DNA of 63,120 nt from NCBI GenBank assembly GCA_030539335.1, contig JAUNSG010000013.1, forward strand, positions 18,453 to 81,572, read 5' to 3'. This document shows positions 15,480-23,752 of the stretch, piece after piece (positions within the stretch are counted from its first letter, which is position 1; the number at the start of each line of letters is the position of its first letter). A model generated the notes under the pieces. That model was not told the origin of the DNA, made no database searches, and was given only the letters and a program-made list of their open reading frames with translations. Made by a program: the position numbers and the translations under genes. Origin of the DNA: Eubacteriales bacterium (GTDB lineage Bacteria; Bacillota; Clostridia; Oscillospirales; Butyricicoccaceae).

Positions 15480-15761
15480 ATGGCTCATGATGATATGCAG
15501 CAGCTTCTCGCCCGTATTTCCGACCAAACCGGCCAGCCGACGCCCAGCGCCGAAGATATCCAGTCCTTTCTGAACGCGCCCGGCAGTCAGCTTCTTCTAC
15601 AGGCCATCCTTGGCGCACAATCTCCCACACTCACCGCCGCCGCTTCCCTTGCGCGCAGTGGAAACTTCGATCACGCCTCGGATCTTCTCAAAACCTATCT
15701 GAACACGCCGGAGGGGCAGGAGCTGATCCACCGCCTGTCCGGAAATGGGGGAACACAATGA
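15480..15761 (+). CDS. Conserved Clostridia small protein with internal repeat, unknown function
   Basis: A 93-residue soluble helical protein. It shows an internal repeat: SFLNAPGSQLLLQAI (from about residue 29) resembles TYLNTPEGQELIHRL (from about residue 71), separated by a linker SLARSGNFDHASDLL. I recognise the repeat (LNxPEGxxLL plus SGDxxxA) from unannotated proteins of Oscillospirales genomes, but no function is known. Start: ATG preceded by AAAAGGAGG. Its stop overlaps the next start (ATGA), so all three genes 15480-16458 are probably translated together. Confidence 0.75.
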   Translation: MAHDDMQQLLARISDQTGQPTPSAEDIQSFLNAPGSQLLLQAILGAQSPTLTAAASLARSGNFDHASDLLKTYLNTPEGQELIHRLSGNGGTQ

Positions 15762-16174
15762 ACAACAATCCACTGTCCGCTATTCTCGACGACCCCGAGG
15801 CAATGAAGAAAATCGCTTCCATTGCCAGTGAATTCGCCGGAGGTGCGCCGCAGGCAGCTTCTACGGACCCGAACTCGGCTCCCTCGACGACGGCACCAGC
15901 CGCACCGGTCAGCGCTCCGGTTTCCAACATGGCGCCCGATCCCGCCGCGGAGCTGATGCAGCGCGCAATCCCGCTGCTGTCCTCTATTGCCAAGAGCGGG
16001 CAAAATGCGGTCGATTCCGACCGCCTCCGGCTGCTCTCCGCACTCAAGCCGTTTGTCTCAACATCCACCTCGAGCCAACTGGATCACGCCGCACGCCTGC
16101 TGTCCATCGCCCATATGACACGGACCGCCGCCGTCCAGGTGCTCGCTCCGGATTCTTCCGCCAAGGAGGTCTGA
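15758..16174 (+). CDS. Conserved Clostridia protein, unknown function, middle gene of triad
   Basis: A 138-residue protein. An N-terminal helical segment (DDPEAMKKIASIASEF), a low-complexity Ala/Pro/Ser/Thr linker (about residues 30-66) and a C-terminal helical segment with DSDRLRLLSALKPFVS near residue 86. The pattern D-R-x-x-L-L-x-A-L-K-P-F/Y is one I associate with a lineage-specific Clostridia family of unknown role. No signal peptide or membrane helix. The ATGA overlap with the first gene and the two-base gap to the third indicate an operon. Confidence 0.72.
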   Translation: MNNNPLSAILDDPEAMKKIASIASEFAGGAPQAASTDPNSAPSTTAPAAPVSAPVSNMAPDPAAELMQRAIPLLSSIAKSGQNAVDSDRLRLLSALKPFVSTSTSSQLDHAARLLSIAHMTRTAAVQVLAPDSSAKEV

Positions 16175-16176
16175 CG

Positions 16177-16458
16177 ATGTACAATCAATACCTCGACCAG
16201 GCGCCCGTGGATGTGACGCCAAAGCCGGTGGAAGAGCCACCCGCAGAACCGGCTATGGCAAATGCGTCATCCTCCCACAGCAGCAGCCTGTTCTCTCTGC
16301 TCAGCGGCGTCCTGAACCAGCGAAGCGGACGGAGCGATCTGCTGTCCTCCGACAACCTGATCGTTCTGGCCGCTCTCGCCTTTCTTGTCTACAATGGAGA
16401 GGAATTGGACACCGAGCTGCTCGCGCTCGCTGTCCTGTTCCTGCTTATTGGCCTTTGA
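16177..16458 (+). CDS. Small membrane-anchored protein, third gene of triad
   Basis: A 93-residue protein. An acidic/proline-rich N-terminus, a polar SSSHSSSL stretch, then a hydrophobic C-terminal third (about residues 58-93) interrupted by NGEELDTE, forming two short hydrophobic helices. The DNLIVLAALAFL ... LLALAVLFLL tail resembles small Clostridia membrane proteins found near sporulation or envelope genes, but I cannot assign a role. Its end overlaps the end of the convergent rsmA gene by 14 bases with no terminator between them. Confidence 0.68.
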   Translation: MYNQYLDQAPVDVTPKPVEEPPAEPAMANASSSHSSSLFSLLSGVLNQRSGRSDLLSSDNLIVLAALAFLVYNGEELDTELLALAVLFLLIGL

Positions 16459-17323
16459 GTGCGTCCAGCCTGCGCCGCGCTGTGCGGGAGAGACATGCGA
16501 AGTCCTCCAGACTCAGGCGCTCTCCACGGATGCGCGCATCAAAGCCACACGCCTCGATCAGCTGTACAATCCCTTCCTTGCCAAGGGTTCCGCCCAACAC
16601 CGTCCCCAGCGCATTGGCAAGTGTCTTTCTCCGCTGTCCGAACGCCGCCTTTACAAGGGAGAAAAACAGCGCTTCGTCCGCCACCTCAACCGGCGGCGCC
16701 GGATACGGAACCATGCGTACCACTGCCGAATCCACCTTGGGCTGTGGGACAAAACAGCTGCGCGGCACATCAAACAGGATCTGCGCGTCCGCATAATACT
16801 GGACATAGACCGAGAAGGCGCTGTAGTCCTTCGAACCGGCGGACGAGCAAATCCGCTGTGCAACCTCTTTCTGCACCATGACAGTGACCGACGAAAAGAC
16901 TCTGCTGTCCAACAGCGCCGAAATCGCCGGTGTCGTGATATAATACGGCAGATTCGCACAGGCATGCACCGGCATCGCGCCGAACTGCTCCGCACACAAT
17001 GCCGCAAAATCCGTTTTCAATACATCGCCCTGTACAATTTCCACGTTATCGCAGTCAGAAAGCGTTTCTTCCAAGACGGGAAACAGCGCGCGGTCGATCT
17101 CAATTGCACACACACGGGCTGCCTGACGGGATAGCTGCTGCGTCAGACAGCCCATTCCCGGGCCGACCTCCAGAGCCGCACTGCCGGCATCCGCTCCGCA
17201 TTCGGCCGCAATGCGCTCCGGCACCCACGCCGCCGTCAGAAAATTCTGACCTAACGATTTTGAAAAATGAAATCCGTGACGTGTCAGCACCTCACGGATG
17301 ACCGTTCGATTGCAAAGATCCAT
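16445..17323 (-). CDS. rsmA: 16S rRNA (adenine1518/1519-N6)-dimethyltransferase RsmA (KsgA)
   Basis: A 292-residue Rossmann-fold methyltransferase dimethylating two adjacent adenines in helix 45 of 16S rRNA late in 30S assembly. Signature segments are the SLGQNFL near residue 22, SAM-binding EVGPGMG near residue 52 and the catalytic ANLPYYI near residue 118. Start: ATG of MDLCNRT with AAAGGAG upstream; the 23-residue upstream extension is rejected. It follows the 3D-domain gene by 65 bases, an arrangement comparable to yabE-rnmV-ksgA in Bacillus. Confidence 0.96.
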   Translation of the reverse strand: MDLCNRTVIREVLTRHGFHFSKSLGQNFLTAAWVPERIAAECGADAGSAALEVGPGMGCLTQQLSRQAARVCAIEIDRALFPVLEETLSDCDNVEIVQGDVLKTDFAALCAEQFGAMPVHACANLPYYITTPAISALLDSRVFSSVTVMVQKEVAQRICSSAGSKDYSAFSVYVQYYADAQILFDVPRSCFVPQPKVDSAVVRMVPYPAPPVEVADEALFFSLVKAAFGQRRKTLANALGTVLGGTLGKEGIVQLIEACGFDARIRGERLSLEDFACLSRTARRRLDALKGQ

Positions 17324-17388
17324 GCATGATTCTCCTTTGTCTTTCCGGACAACCGGTTTCGTTCGATTCTTCGGTAACCGCCTTGTCC

Positions 17389-17877
17389 TCACTCCGCCAA
17401 GACATACACCGTTACCATCCTTCTTCCAAATGCCTGGCAGTCGCTCTCAGATTCATAAAACAGGTCAATCCGGTCGCCCTGAATGGCTCTGCCGGTGTCC
17501 TCCGCCACCGCATAGCCATAGGCCCAGGAGGAACCGTCCTCCGAAACAATATACAGCTCGCTGCCCAAGGGGATGACCTCCGGATCGACCGCCACAGTGC
17601 CTTCTCCGGCCATCGTGCCGGTTGCCGTCTGCCCGCCGCCGGAATAGGCTGTCGCCTCCAAAGTCAGACAGGCCGTATAGGGCAGTTGTTTGCCGGAAAA
17701 AGTCTCCATCACCGGATAATCCTCGGTGGCTTCCGTAACCTCCGCCTGTTCGGTATCCTCCGTTTCCTCCCACTCCCCGAATGTCCCGATGCCGCTGCGC
17801 AGCAAAAGCACGGCCGCCAGAACGACGAGCAGCACAAGTTGAATTCGGTTTGGTTTGCGCGTTCGGGAATGCACCAT
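17389..17877 (-). CDS. 3D-domain exported protein, probable peptidoglycan-active enzyme
   Basis: A 162-residue protein with an N-terminal signal anchor (hydrophobic residues about 12-27), an acidic linker rich in E and T, and a C-terminal 3D domain (about residues 70-160). The three conserved Asp contexts are seen: AVDPEVIPLG, AEDTG and RIDLF. 3D domains have a double-psi barrel like MltA and are thought to cleave glycan strands (YocH, Sps and YabE relatives). The product is likely anchored outside the membrane. Has its own promoter and precedes rsmA. Confidence 0.87.
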   Translation of the reverse strand: MVHSRTRKPNRIQLVLLVVLAAVLLLRSGIGTFGEWEETEDTEQAEVTEATEDYPVMETFSGKQLPYTACLTLEATAYSGGGQTATGTMAGEGTVAVDPEVIPLGSELYIVSEDGSSWAYGYAVAEDTGRAIQGDRIDLFYESESDCQAFGRRMVTVYVLAE

Positions 17878-17921
17878 CTGCCTCGGAACCCCTTTCCTGC
17901 ATTGTCCGGAATGTTATGGGA

Positions 17922-17951
17922 ATTATATCGAATCCGACTTCCCTTTGTCAA
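17922..17951 (-). promoter_or_regulatory. Promoter of the 3D-domain protein and rsmA
   Basis: Minus-strand TTGACA (17946-17951) and TATAAT (17922-17927), 18-base spacer. Confidence 0.7.
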
Positions 17952-17978
17952 GCGGCTGGGTTCATACAAACAATTTAC

Positions 17979-18007
17979 TTGCCGCCGCTATGCTCCTGTT
18001 GTAAAAT
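17979..18007 (+). promoter_or_regulatory. Promoter of the DUF2971 gene
   Basis: TTGCCG (17979-17984), 17-base spacer, TAAAAT (18002-18007); divergent from the 3D-protein promoter 28 bases away. Confidence 0.6.
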
Positions 18008-18033
18008 ATATGTATCAGAAGGGATGTGAATAC

Positions 18034-19002
18034 ATGGCAACCTCTTTGCTACTTTCCGCCATGCCGTCGACCGTCTATCATTACTGCAATGTAGAGACCT
18101 TTTTTAAAATCATACAGAATCACACGCTCCGTCTCTCGGATATCGAAAAAAGCAACGATTTTATGGAGAAGAAATGGGCGATCCAGCAGTCGCTCACGCA
18201 CATTGAGCGCAATCTGAACAACCCGGCTTATCCCTGCAGCAAAAAGCCGGAGCTGGCCGAACAGCTGCTCGGTGCGATGGAGCAGCATTTCCGTACCTAT
18301 AACATGATGATCCTCGCCTGCTGCTTTTCCAGCGAGCGCGATCTGCTCAGTCAATGGCGCGGCTATGGCGACAACGGCTGCGGTGTCAGCATCGGCATTG
18401 ATTCCGCCAGCCAGTTCCGCTATGCATATGAGCGCACGCAGGACTATTTCCGTGCGCCCCAGACCTCCCATGAGCTGCCGTCCAACCTCTGTTTCCACAG
18501 CATCCAGTACGGTGCGGAGCAGATTCAGGACATCGTCATGAACCTGTTCTCCACCTTTCTCAGCTGGCTTCCGCTGCGCATCTCGATCGATCAGGCGGCA
18601 CACTCCCTCGTCCGCATCCTCTATCCGGCGCTTCCGTTTTTCAAATCGCTGGCGTTCTCCGAAGAGGCGGAATGGCGCTGTGTGTTCTTCCCCCGGCTCC
18701 CCGCCCCGCCATATCGAAACGATACCTTTGACGAGGAACAATTCCAGCCGCTCCTGGAGCAGCAGAAACAACCGATCGCGTTGGATTCCTTCCAGCTCCA
18801 GCCCCTGCAATACCGTCTGCGGCAATCCAACCTGATCCCGTACCGCGATCTCGCGTTTCGTACCGACCAGCCGTTCCTCCGCAGTGTCACCATCGGTCCA
18901 AAATGTCCACTCGACCGCGAAACGGTCAAGCTTCTGCTCGAACTGCACGGCATTCCCATCTCCATGGATCGCATCTATCTGTCGGATGTTTCCTATCGGT
19001 AA
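18034..19002 (+). CDS. DUF2971 family protein
   Basis: A 322-residue soluble protein. The family hallmark is the segment CCFSSERDLLSQWRGYGDNGCG near residues 100-120 (C-F-S-x4-D-x2-L-W-x-x-Y, then G-x-x-I-G-x-D), preceded by YHYCNVETFF and LRLSDIEKSNDFME. DUF2971 proteins have no established biochemical role; homologues occur scattered in accessory and defence-like regions of many genomes. Start: ATG of MATSLL with an AAGGGATG upstream; an ATG eight codons earlier is less well placed. Monocistronic, with its own promoter and terminator, between rsmA and the copper operon. Confidence 0.82.
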   Translation: MATSLLLSAMPSTVYHYCNVETFFKIIQNHTLRLSDIEKSNDFMEKKWAIQQSLTHIERNLNNPAYPCSKKPELAEQLLGAMEQHFRTYNMMILACCFSSERDLLSQWRGYGDNGCGVSIGIDSASQFRYAYERTQDYFRAPQTSHELPSNLCFHSIQYGAEQIQDIVMNLFSTFLSWLPLRISIDQAAHSLVRILYPALPFFKSLAFSEEAEWRCVFFPRLPAPPYRNDTFDEEQFQPLLEQQKQPIALDSFQLQPLQYRLRQSNLIPYRDLAFRTDQPFLRSVTIGPKCPLDRETVKLLLELHGIPISMDRIYLSDVSYR

Positions 19003-19007
19003 GCACA

Positions 19008-19033
19008 CAACCCCAGCCATATGGCTGGGGTTG
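19008..19033. terminator. Terminator shared by the DUF2971 gene and the copper operon
   Basis: A perfect palindrome with CAACCCCAGCC arms. The plus strand continues TTTCTTTC, favouring the DUF2971 gene, but copZ also converges on it. Confidence 0.75.
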
Positions 19034-19056
19034 TTTCTTTCGTACGATTTTCTCTG

Positions 19057-19314
19057 TTACTTGCGCCCAAACAGGGAAAATCTCTTCTTATACGGCTCGG
19101 TCTTCACACCGGTCACCTGATAGCCTGTCGCGCGGATCGTCTCCGAAACCGCCGCTTCGTCCAGCTCCTGCTCGGAAATAATCTCCGTTGTATTCTTGCT
19201 GTGGGACGACGTGACATCCTTTACGGACGGAAATGCCTTGCGGACGGCCTCGTTGACATGTGCCTCGCAGTGCTGGCACATCATACCCTCTACGTTTGCT
19301 GTAATCTTAACCAT
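19057..19314 (-). CDS. copZ: CopZ-type copper chaperone (HMA domain)
   Basis: An 85-residue soluble protein with one HMA domain. The metal motif is GMMCQHC (M-x-C-x-x-C) at about residues 10-15, followed by a C-terminal basic tail. Such proteins bind Cu(I) and hand it to CopA or to CsoR. Start: ATG of MVKITA with AAGGAGGA upstream. Third gene of csoR-copA-copZ, 32 bases after copA. The segment HCEAxVxxAxxxxP is shared with the C-terminal HMA domain of the neighbouring CopA. Confidence 0.9.
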   Translation of the reverse strand: MVKITANVEGMMCQHCEAHVNEAVRKAFPSVKDVTSSHSKNTTEIISEQELDEAAVSETIRATGYQVTGVKTEPYKKRFSLFGRK

Positions 19315-19346
19315 GTTCAAATTCCTCCTTATAACTTGATTCTTTT

Positions 19347-21866
19347 TTATTTGATCGAGAGCACCTGATACATCTGCTCCTCGACTGCCTGCTTTAATGT
19401 CCCGTTGTCCACCTCGGCGTTCAGCGAAACCACGGCGGTTCCAGCTGTATGGCTGACAACGGCATCCTCAACCTCCGGCAGGGCTTCGAGCGCATTGCGG
19501 ACACGCGCCTCACAATGCTCGCACATCATGCCCTTGATCCGGATGGTTCTTTCCCGTTCCGATCCGGAAGATTCCACCGGCGCCGCCGCACCTTTGATCT
19601 TCTTATCCCGGCCGGCATTGCGAATTTGGAACAAATTCAGCCGCAGGGCATTGGAAACCACACAGAAGCTGGACAAGCTCATGGCTGCCGCGCCGAACAT
19701 CGGGTTCAGCTTCCAGCCAAACAGCGGAATCCACACGCCCGCCGCAAGCGGAATGCCGATGACATTGTAGAAAAACGCCCAGAACAGGTTTTGCCGGATG
19801 TTGCGCAGGGTTGCACGGCTCAGGCGGATAGCCGCCGGAACGTCGCTGAGCTTGCTCTTCATCAGGACGATATCCGCCGCATCAATCGCAATGTCCGTAC
19901 CAGCGCCGATCGCAATGCCGATATCCGCCCGTGTCAGCGCCGGTGCATCGTTGATGCCATCGCCGACCATTGCGACCTTGCCCTGTTTTTTGAGCGAACG
20001 GATGACGCTCTCCTTGCCGTCCGGCAGGACACCGGCAATCACCTCGTCCACACCAGCCTGTACGCCGATTGCCTTTGCGGTCTTTTCGTTGTCCCCGGTC
20101 AGCATGACCACTCGGATGCCCTGACCGCGCAGTTCACGAATCGCCTGCGGACTGTCCTCCTTGATGACATCCGCCACCGCAATAATTCCAAGCAGGGAAT
20201 CGCCCTTTGCAAAGAGCAGCGGTGTCTTGCCGTTCTCCGCAAGCTGCTCGGCCTGCGTTTGCAGTGCAGCCGGAACGGCTACCCGGCTTCCGATAAACTT
20301 CATGCTGCCGCCGAGCAGGATCTCGCCATGCAGCGTCGCCGTCAGGCCGTTGCCCGGAAGAGCCTGGAATTCCGTAACCTCGTCCGCTTCCATCCCCTGC
20401 TGTTCTGCGGCCTGTAAGATGGCCTTTGCCAGCGGGTGCTCGCTTCGCGCCTCCAGCGCCAAAGCCAGCGCAAGCAGTGTGTTCGTTTCCACGCCCTCGG
20501 CGGGCAGCAAATCGGTGACCTTCGGTTCCCCGCTCGTAATCGTTCCGGTCTTATCCAGCGCGACGATCTGCACCTTTCCGGTCTCTTCCAGCGAAACCGC
20601 GGTCTTAAACAGGATGCCATTTTTCGCACCCATGCCGTTGCCGACCATGATCGCCACCGGAGTCGCCAGTCCGAGTGCGCACGGACAGCTGATAACCAGA
20701 ACCGAGATGCCGCGCGCAAGCGCAAAGCCAAACGTCTGACCAACCAGAAGCCAAACAATCGTCGTCACAACCGCGATCGCAATGACGATCGGGACAAAGA
20801 CACCGGATACCCGGTCGGCAATCTTGGCAATCGGCGCCTTGGTCGCCGCCGCATCGCTGACCATTTTGATAATCTGCGAGAGCGTGGTATCCTCACCGAC
20901 CCGCGTCGCCTCGCACACGAGAAAGCCGGACTGGTTGACCGTCGCCGCCGACACCAGATCTCCGACCGTCTTGTCCACCGGGATGCTCTCGCCGGTCAGA
21001 GCCGATTCGTTGATCGCGCTGCTGCCTTCCACAATTACACCGTCCACCGGGATGTTTTCTCCCGGACGGACGACAAAAAGATCTCCTTTGTGTACCTGAT
21101 CGATGGAAACCGTGACTTCTTTTCCATCCCGGCGGAGAACCGCTGTTTTGGGCGCCAGCTTCATCAGGCTCTTGAGCGCATCCGTCGTCTTCCCCTTGGA
21201 GCGCGCCTCGAGCATCTTTCCGACGGTGATCAGCGTCAGGATCATGGCCGCCGACTCAAAGTAAAACTCCATCATATACGACATGACCGCCTCGGAATCG
21301 CCATGCACCTGTGCATCTGTCATCGCAAACAGCGCATAAACGCTCCAGACGAACGAGGCCATCGAGCCAAGTGCCACGAGCGTATCCATGTTCGGCGCCC
21401 GATGGATCAGCCCCTTAAAGCCGCTGATAAAGAATTTCTGGTTGATGACCATGATGATCCCGGTCAGCAGAAGCTGAAGCAGTCCCATCGCCACATGGTT
21501 CCCCTCGAACCACGCGGGCAGCGGCCATCCCCACATCATATGTCCCATGGAAAAATACATCAGGACGAGCAAAAATCCGAGCGATGCCAGCAAACGCCGT
21601 TTGAGTACCGGTGTTTCGCGATCCGCCAGTGCGTCTTCCCCTGCCGACGACGACGCCGGTGCCGCAGCACCCTTTTGGGAGGCGCCATACCCGGCGGCCT
21701 CGACCGCAGAAATCACTTCCTGCGCCGTTGCGGTGCCCTCCACGCCCATGGAGTTCGTCAGCAGGCTGACCGAACAGGACGTAACGCCCGGAACCTGGGA
21801 AACTGCCTTCTCTACCCGCGCGCTGCACGCGGCACAGCTCATCCCGGTCACGGTATATTGCTCCAT
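19347..21866 (-). CDS. copA: Copper-exporting P1B-type ATPase CopA with extra C-terminal HMA domain
   Basis: An 839-residue membrane pump for Cu(I). Domain order: N-terminal HMA ([11 protein letters not shown], residues 8-18), membrane helices, TGES actuator motif, the metal site CPC in [29 protein letters not shown], final helices with a YN and a MSxSS-type motif ([16 protein letters not shown]), then a second HMA domain at the very C-terminus ([11 protein letters not shown], about residues 775-839). The last domain is unusual for CopA, whose extra HMA domains are normally N-terminal. Start ATG has AAGGAGG. Second gene of the copper operon. Confidence 0.95.
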   Translation of the reverse strand: MEQYTVTGMSCAACSARVEKAVSQVPGVTSCSVSLLTNSMGVEGTATAQEVISAVEAAGYGASQKGAAAPASSSAGEDALADRETPVLKRRLLASLGFLLVLMYFSMGHMMWGWPLPAWFEGNHVAMGLLQLLLTGIIMVINQKFFISGFKGLIHRAPNMDTLVALGSMASFVWSVYALFAMTDAQVHGDSEAVMSYMMEFYFESAAMILTLITVGKMLEARSKGKTTDALKSLMKLAPKTAVLRRDGKEVTVSIDQVHKGDLFVVRPGENIPVDGVIVEGSSAINESALTGESIPVDKTVGDLVSAATVNQSGFLVCEATRVGEDTTLSQIIKMVSDAAATKAPIAKIADRVSGVFVPIVIAIAVVTTIVWLLVGQTFGFALARGISVLVISCPCALGLATPVAIMVGNGMGAKNGILFKTAVSLEETGKVQIVALDKTGTITSGEPKVTDLLPAEGVETNTLLALALALEARSEHPLAKAILQAAEQQGMEADEVTEFQALPGNGLTATLHGEILLGGSMKFIGSRVAVPAALQTQAEQLAENGKTPLLFAKGDSLLGIIAVADVIKEDSPQAIRELRGQGIRVVMLTGDNEKTAKAIGVQAGVDEVIAGVLPDGKESVIRSLKKQGKVAMVGDGINDAPALTRADIGIAIGAGTDIAIDAADIVLMKSKLSDVPAAIRLSRATLRNIRQNLFWAFFYNVIGIPLAAGVWIPLFGWKLNPMFGAAAMSLSSFCVVSNALRLNLFQIRNAGRDKKIKGAAAPVESSGSERERTIRIKGMMCEHCEARVRNALEALPEVEDAVVSHTAGTAVVSLNAEVDNGTLKQAVEEQMYQVLSIK

Positions 21867-21878
21867 ACAAAGACCTCC

Positions 21879-22184
21879 TTATTTCATCATTTTTTGCAGT
21901 GTTGCAACCAGATCGTCAATCACTTCGTCCTTCCCATCCCGAATATCCTGTGCAACACAGGTGCGGATGTGGTTGGACAGCAGCTCACGGTTAAACGCAT
22001 TGATCGCCGCCGTCACCGCCGACGACTGCACGAGGATATCCGTACAATACGCATTTCGTTCCACCATGCCGCGAATACCGCGCACCTGTCCCTCAATCCG
22101 GTTTAACCGGTGAATCAAGCTTTTGTATTCTGCTTCCGACCGTTCCTTGGTCTTATTACAGCATTTGCATTCCGATTCCGCCAT
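21879..22184 (-). CDS. csoR: CsoR-type copper-sensing repressor
   Basis: A 101-residue DUF156 repressor with the Cu(I) triad Cys47, His72, Cys76 and an N-terminal extension that is Cys-rich (CKCC at residues 6-9). It is expected to repress its own operon csoR-copA-copZ and to be released by Cu(I). The start ATG is 12 bases short of a direct coupling to copA: the csoR stop and copA start are 12 bases apart. Its promoter carries a perfect CsoR-type palindrome. Confidence 0.93.
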   Translation of the reverse strand: MAESECKCCNKTKERSEAEYKSLIHRLNRIEGQVRGIRGMVERNAYCTDILVQSSAVTAAINAFNRELLSNHIRTCVAQDIRDGKDEVIDDLVATLQKMMK

Positions 22185-22240
22185 ATACCTATCCTCCGAT
22201 TGAAAATCTGCCCTCGTTTGTTTTGTCTGTTGACACGCTC

Positions 22241-22269
22241 ATTATATACCCCCACGGGGTATTTGTCAA
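22241..22269 (-). promoter_or_regulatory. Consensus promoter with embedded CsoR operator for the copper operon
   Basis: Minus-strand TTGACA (22264-22269), exactly 17 bases, TATAAT (22241-22246). The spacer holds ATACCCC-N3-GGGGTAT (22246-22262), a perfect seven-base palindrome of the known CsoR operator type, so bound repressor would block RNA polymerase directly. Confidence 0.88.
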
Positions 22270-22281
22270 GCAAAAAGAAAA

Positions 22282-22343
22282 CTCCAATAAGGCACAAAGC
22301 TGGCTCCGGAATCATTCGGAACCAGCTTCGTAAGAAATTGGAG
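22282..22343 (-). terminator. Nested double hairpin terminator after hbd
   Basis: The outer arms CTCCAAT (22282-22288) and ATTGGAG (22337-22343) enclose an inner hairpin AAGCTGG (22297-22303) with CCAGCTT (22322-22328). On the minus strand the structure is followed by TTTTCTTTTT. It isolates hbd from the copper operon promoter 12 bases further on. The remaining 22344-22471, between it and the hbd stop, shows no gene. Confidence 0.65.
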
Positions 22344-22471
22344 AAATAGGGTGTTACCTTGTTTGGCGTATTTTATCTTTCCAGAACTGTCACAAGCAAT
22401 CGTGGCAGCTTTGCGTATCGTATTCCCCGGCACATCCCGGGAAACACAGGTTTTGTCTTAATGTAATGAAT

Positions 22472-23356
22472 TTAGCCGATGGTATCCATAGCAGAGCCAG
22501 GAATCATGCGTCCGTTCTCATCATACTTATAGAAGCCGATGCCGGTCTTCTGGCCGAGATGCTTTGCACGGACCATCTTCTTCAGCAGACGTGCCGGACG
22601 ATACTTGGTATCCAGCGTCTCGTGGTACAGAACCTCCATGATGGCATAGCAGACATCCAGTCCGATCAGATCGCCCAGAGCGAGCGGGCCCATCGGGTGG
22701 TTCGCACCGAGCTTCATGGCGGTGTCAATGCCCTCAACGGTAGCCAGGCCTTCCTCGTAGATGCCGATAGCATCGTTAATCATCGGAATCAGCAGGCGGT
22801 TAACAACAAAGCCCGGACCCTCGATAACTCGTACCGGAACCTTGCCGATCTCCTCTGCAATGGTCTCAACCGCAGTAATCATATCCGGCGTGGTGGTCAT
22901 GCCCGGAATAACCTCGACCAGCTTCATGACCGCTGCCGGGTTAAAGAAATGCATGCCGATAATCGGACGGCTCAGCGCTGCGCTGATCTCCGTGATCGAC
23001 AGCGAAGAGGTATTGGAAGCAAACATAACGCTCTGCGGGCAGATTTCGTCCAGCTGCTTGAACAGACTGATCTTGCTTGCCATATCCTCAATGGCAGACT
23101 CGATCACAACATCGCAGTCCTTCGCGCCCTCAATGCTGGTAAATGTGATCTTGTTCATGATCTCATCGAAGCGCTCCTGCGTGATCTTGCCTCTTACAAC
23201 CTGTCTCTTAAGAGGTCTCTCCAGCTTTGCCTTCTTTGCATCAAAGCCCTTACCGGAAACCACACATACGACAACTTCATACCCTTCCTTTGCCTGTGCG
23301 ATTGCCTGCGCAATGCCAAGGCCCATGGTACCCGAACCAACTACTGCAATCTTCAT
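22472..23356 (-). CDS. hbd: 3-hydroxybutyryl-CoA dehydrogenase
   Basis: A 294-residue NAD(P)-dependent enzyme interconverting acetoacetyl-CoA and 3-hydroxybutyryl-CoA in the butyrate pathway. It has the dinucleotide motif GSGTMG at residues 8-13, NTSSLSI near residue 117, the catalytic His in GMHFFNP near residue 139, Glu in the following helix and Asn in VNRLL. Length is typical for single-domain Hbd. Start: ATG of MKIAVVG. It stands alone here, without crt, thl or bcd; those must lie elsewhere. A strong promoter and a leader of about 110 bases precede it. Confidence 0.95.
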   Translation of the reverse strand: MKIAVVGSGTMGLGIAQAIAQAKEGYEVVVCVVSGKGFDAKKAKLERPLKRQVVRGKITQERFDEIMNKITFTSIEGAKDCDVVIESAIEDMASKISLFKQLDEICPQSVMFASNTSSLSITEISAALSRPIIGMHFFNPAAVMKLVEVIPGMTTTPDMITAVETIAEEIGKVPVRVIEGPGFVVNRLLIPMINDAIGIYEEGLATVEGIDTAMKLGANHPMGPLALGDLIGLDVCYAIMEVLYHETLDTKYRPARLLKKMVRAKHLGQKTGIGFYKYDENGRMIPGSAMDTIG

Positions 23357-23476
23357 AATGATAACCTCTTTCCTTTCTGCCTTTGACAAAATTCTTTGTG
23401 CCAAGCAGCCTCTCTCTCAAGCTGCTTTTTCATTACACTCAAACTGTTAATTTCTTAACAACTTTTTCTGAAATTG

Positions 23477-23505
23477 ATTATAGCACAGCCGTTTTTGCTT
23501 TGCAA
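23477..23505 (-). promoter_or_regulatory. Strong promoter of hbd
   Basis: Minus-strand TTGCAA (23500-23505), 17-base spacer, TATAAT (23477-23482) preceded by TGC, an extended -10. This predicts a leader of about 110 bases. Confidence 0.75.
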
Positions 23506-23744
23506 GTCCATTTTGAAATCGCCCGGATCGTATCGGTTTTCTCTCCGGATTTCCCTCCGCGAACTCCGCAAAAATACCGGAAATTGCGCAGCAAACAGAC
23601 AAACTCTCCCCGTCGTTTTTGTGTGATTTTTTACAATCTCCCCGTTCTCATCCGCCATTTTGTTAATTAATTCACAATCTCGCGGGCAACCTGACGAATT
23701 TTCTTCTTCTCCTTTGCGCAAAACGTAAAACTTTCTTAAAGTTT

Positions 23745-23752
23745 GGTATATT
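23745..23752 (+). promoter_or_regulatory. Possible extended -10 promoter of the TauE/SafE gene
   Basis: TGGTATATT-like extended -10 at 23744-23752; the -35 position is weak. Confidence 0.35.

Noticed and set aside
23455..23721. An 88-codon minus-strand frame upstream of hbd
   Set aside because: It overlaps the hbd promoter, has no ribosome-binding site and no plausible protein features.
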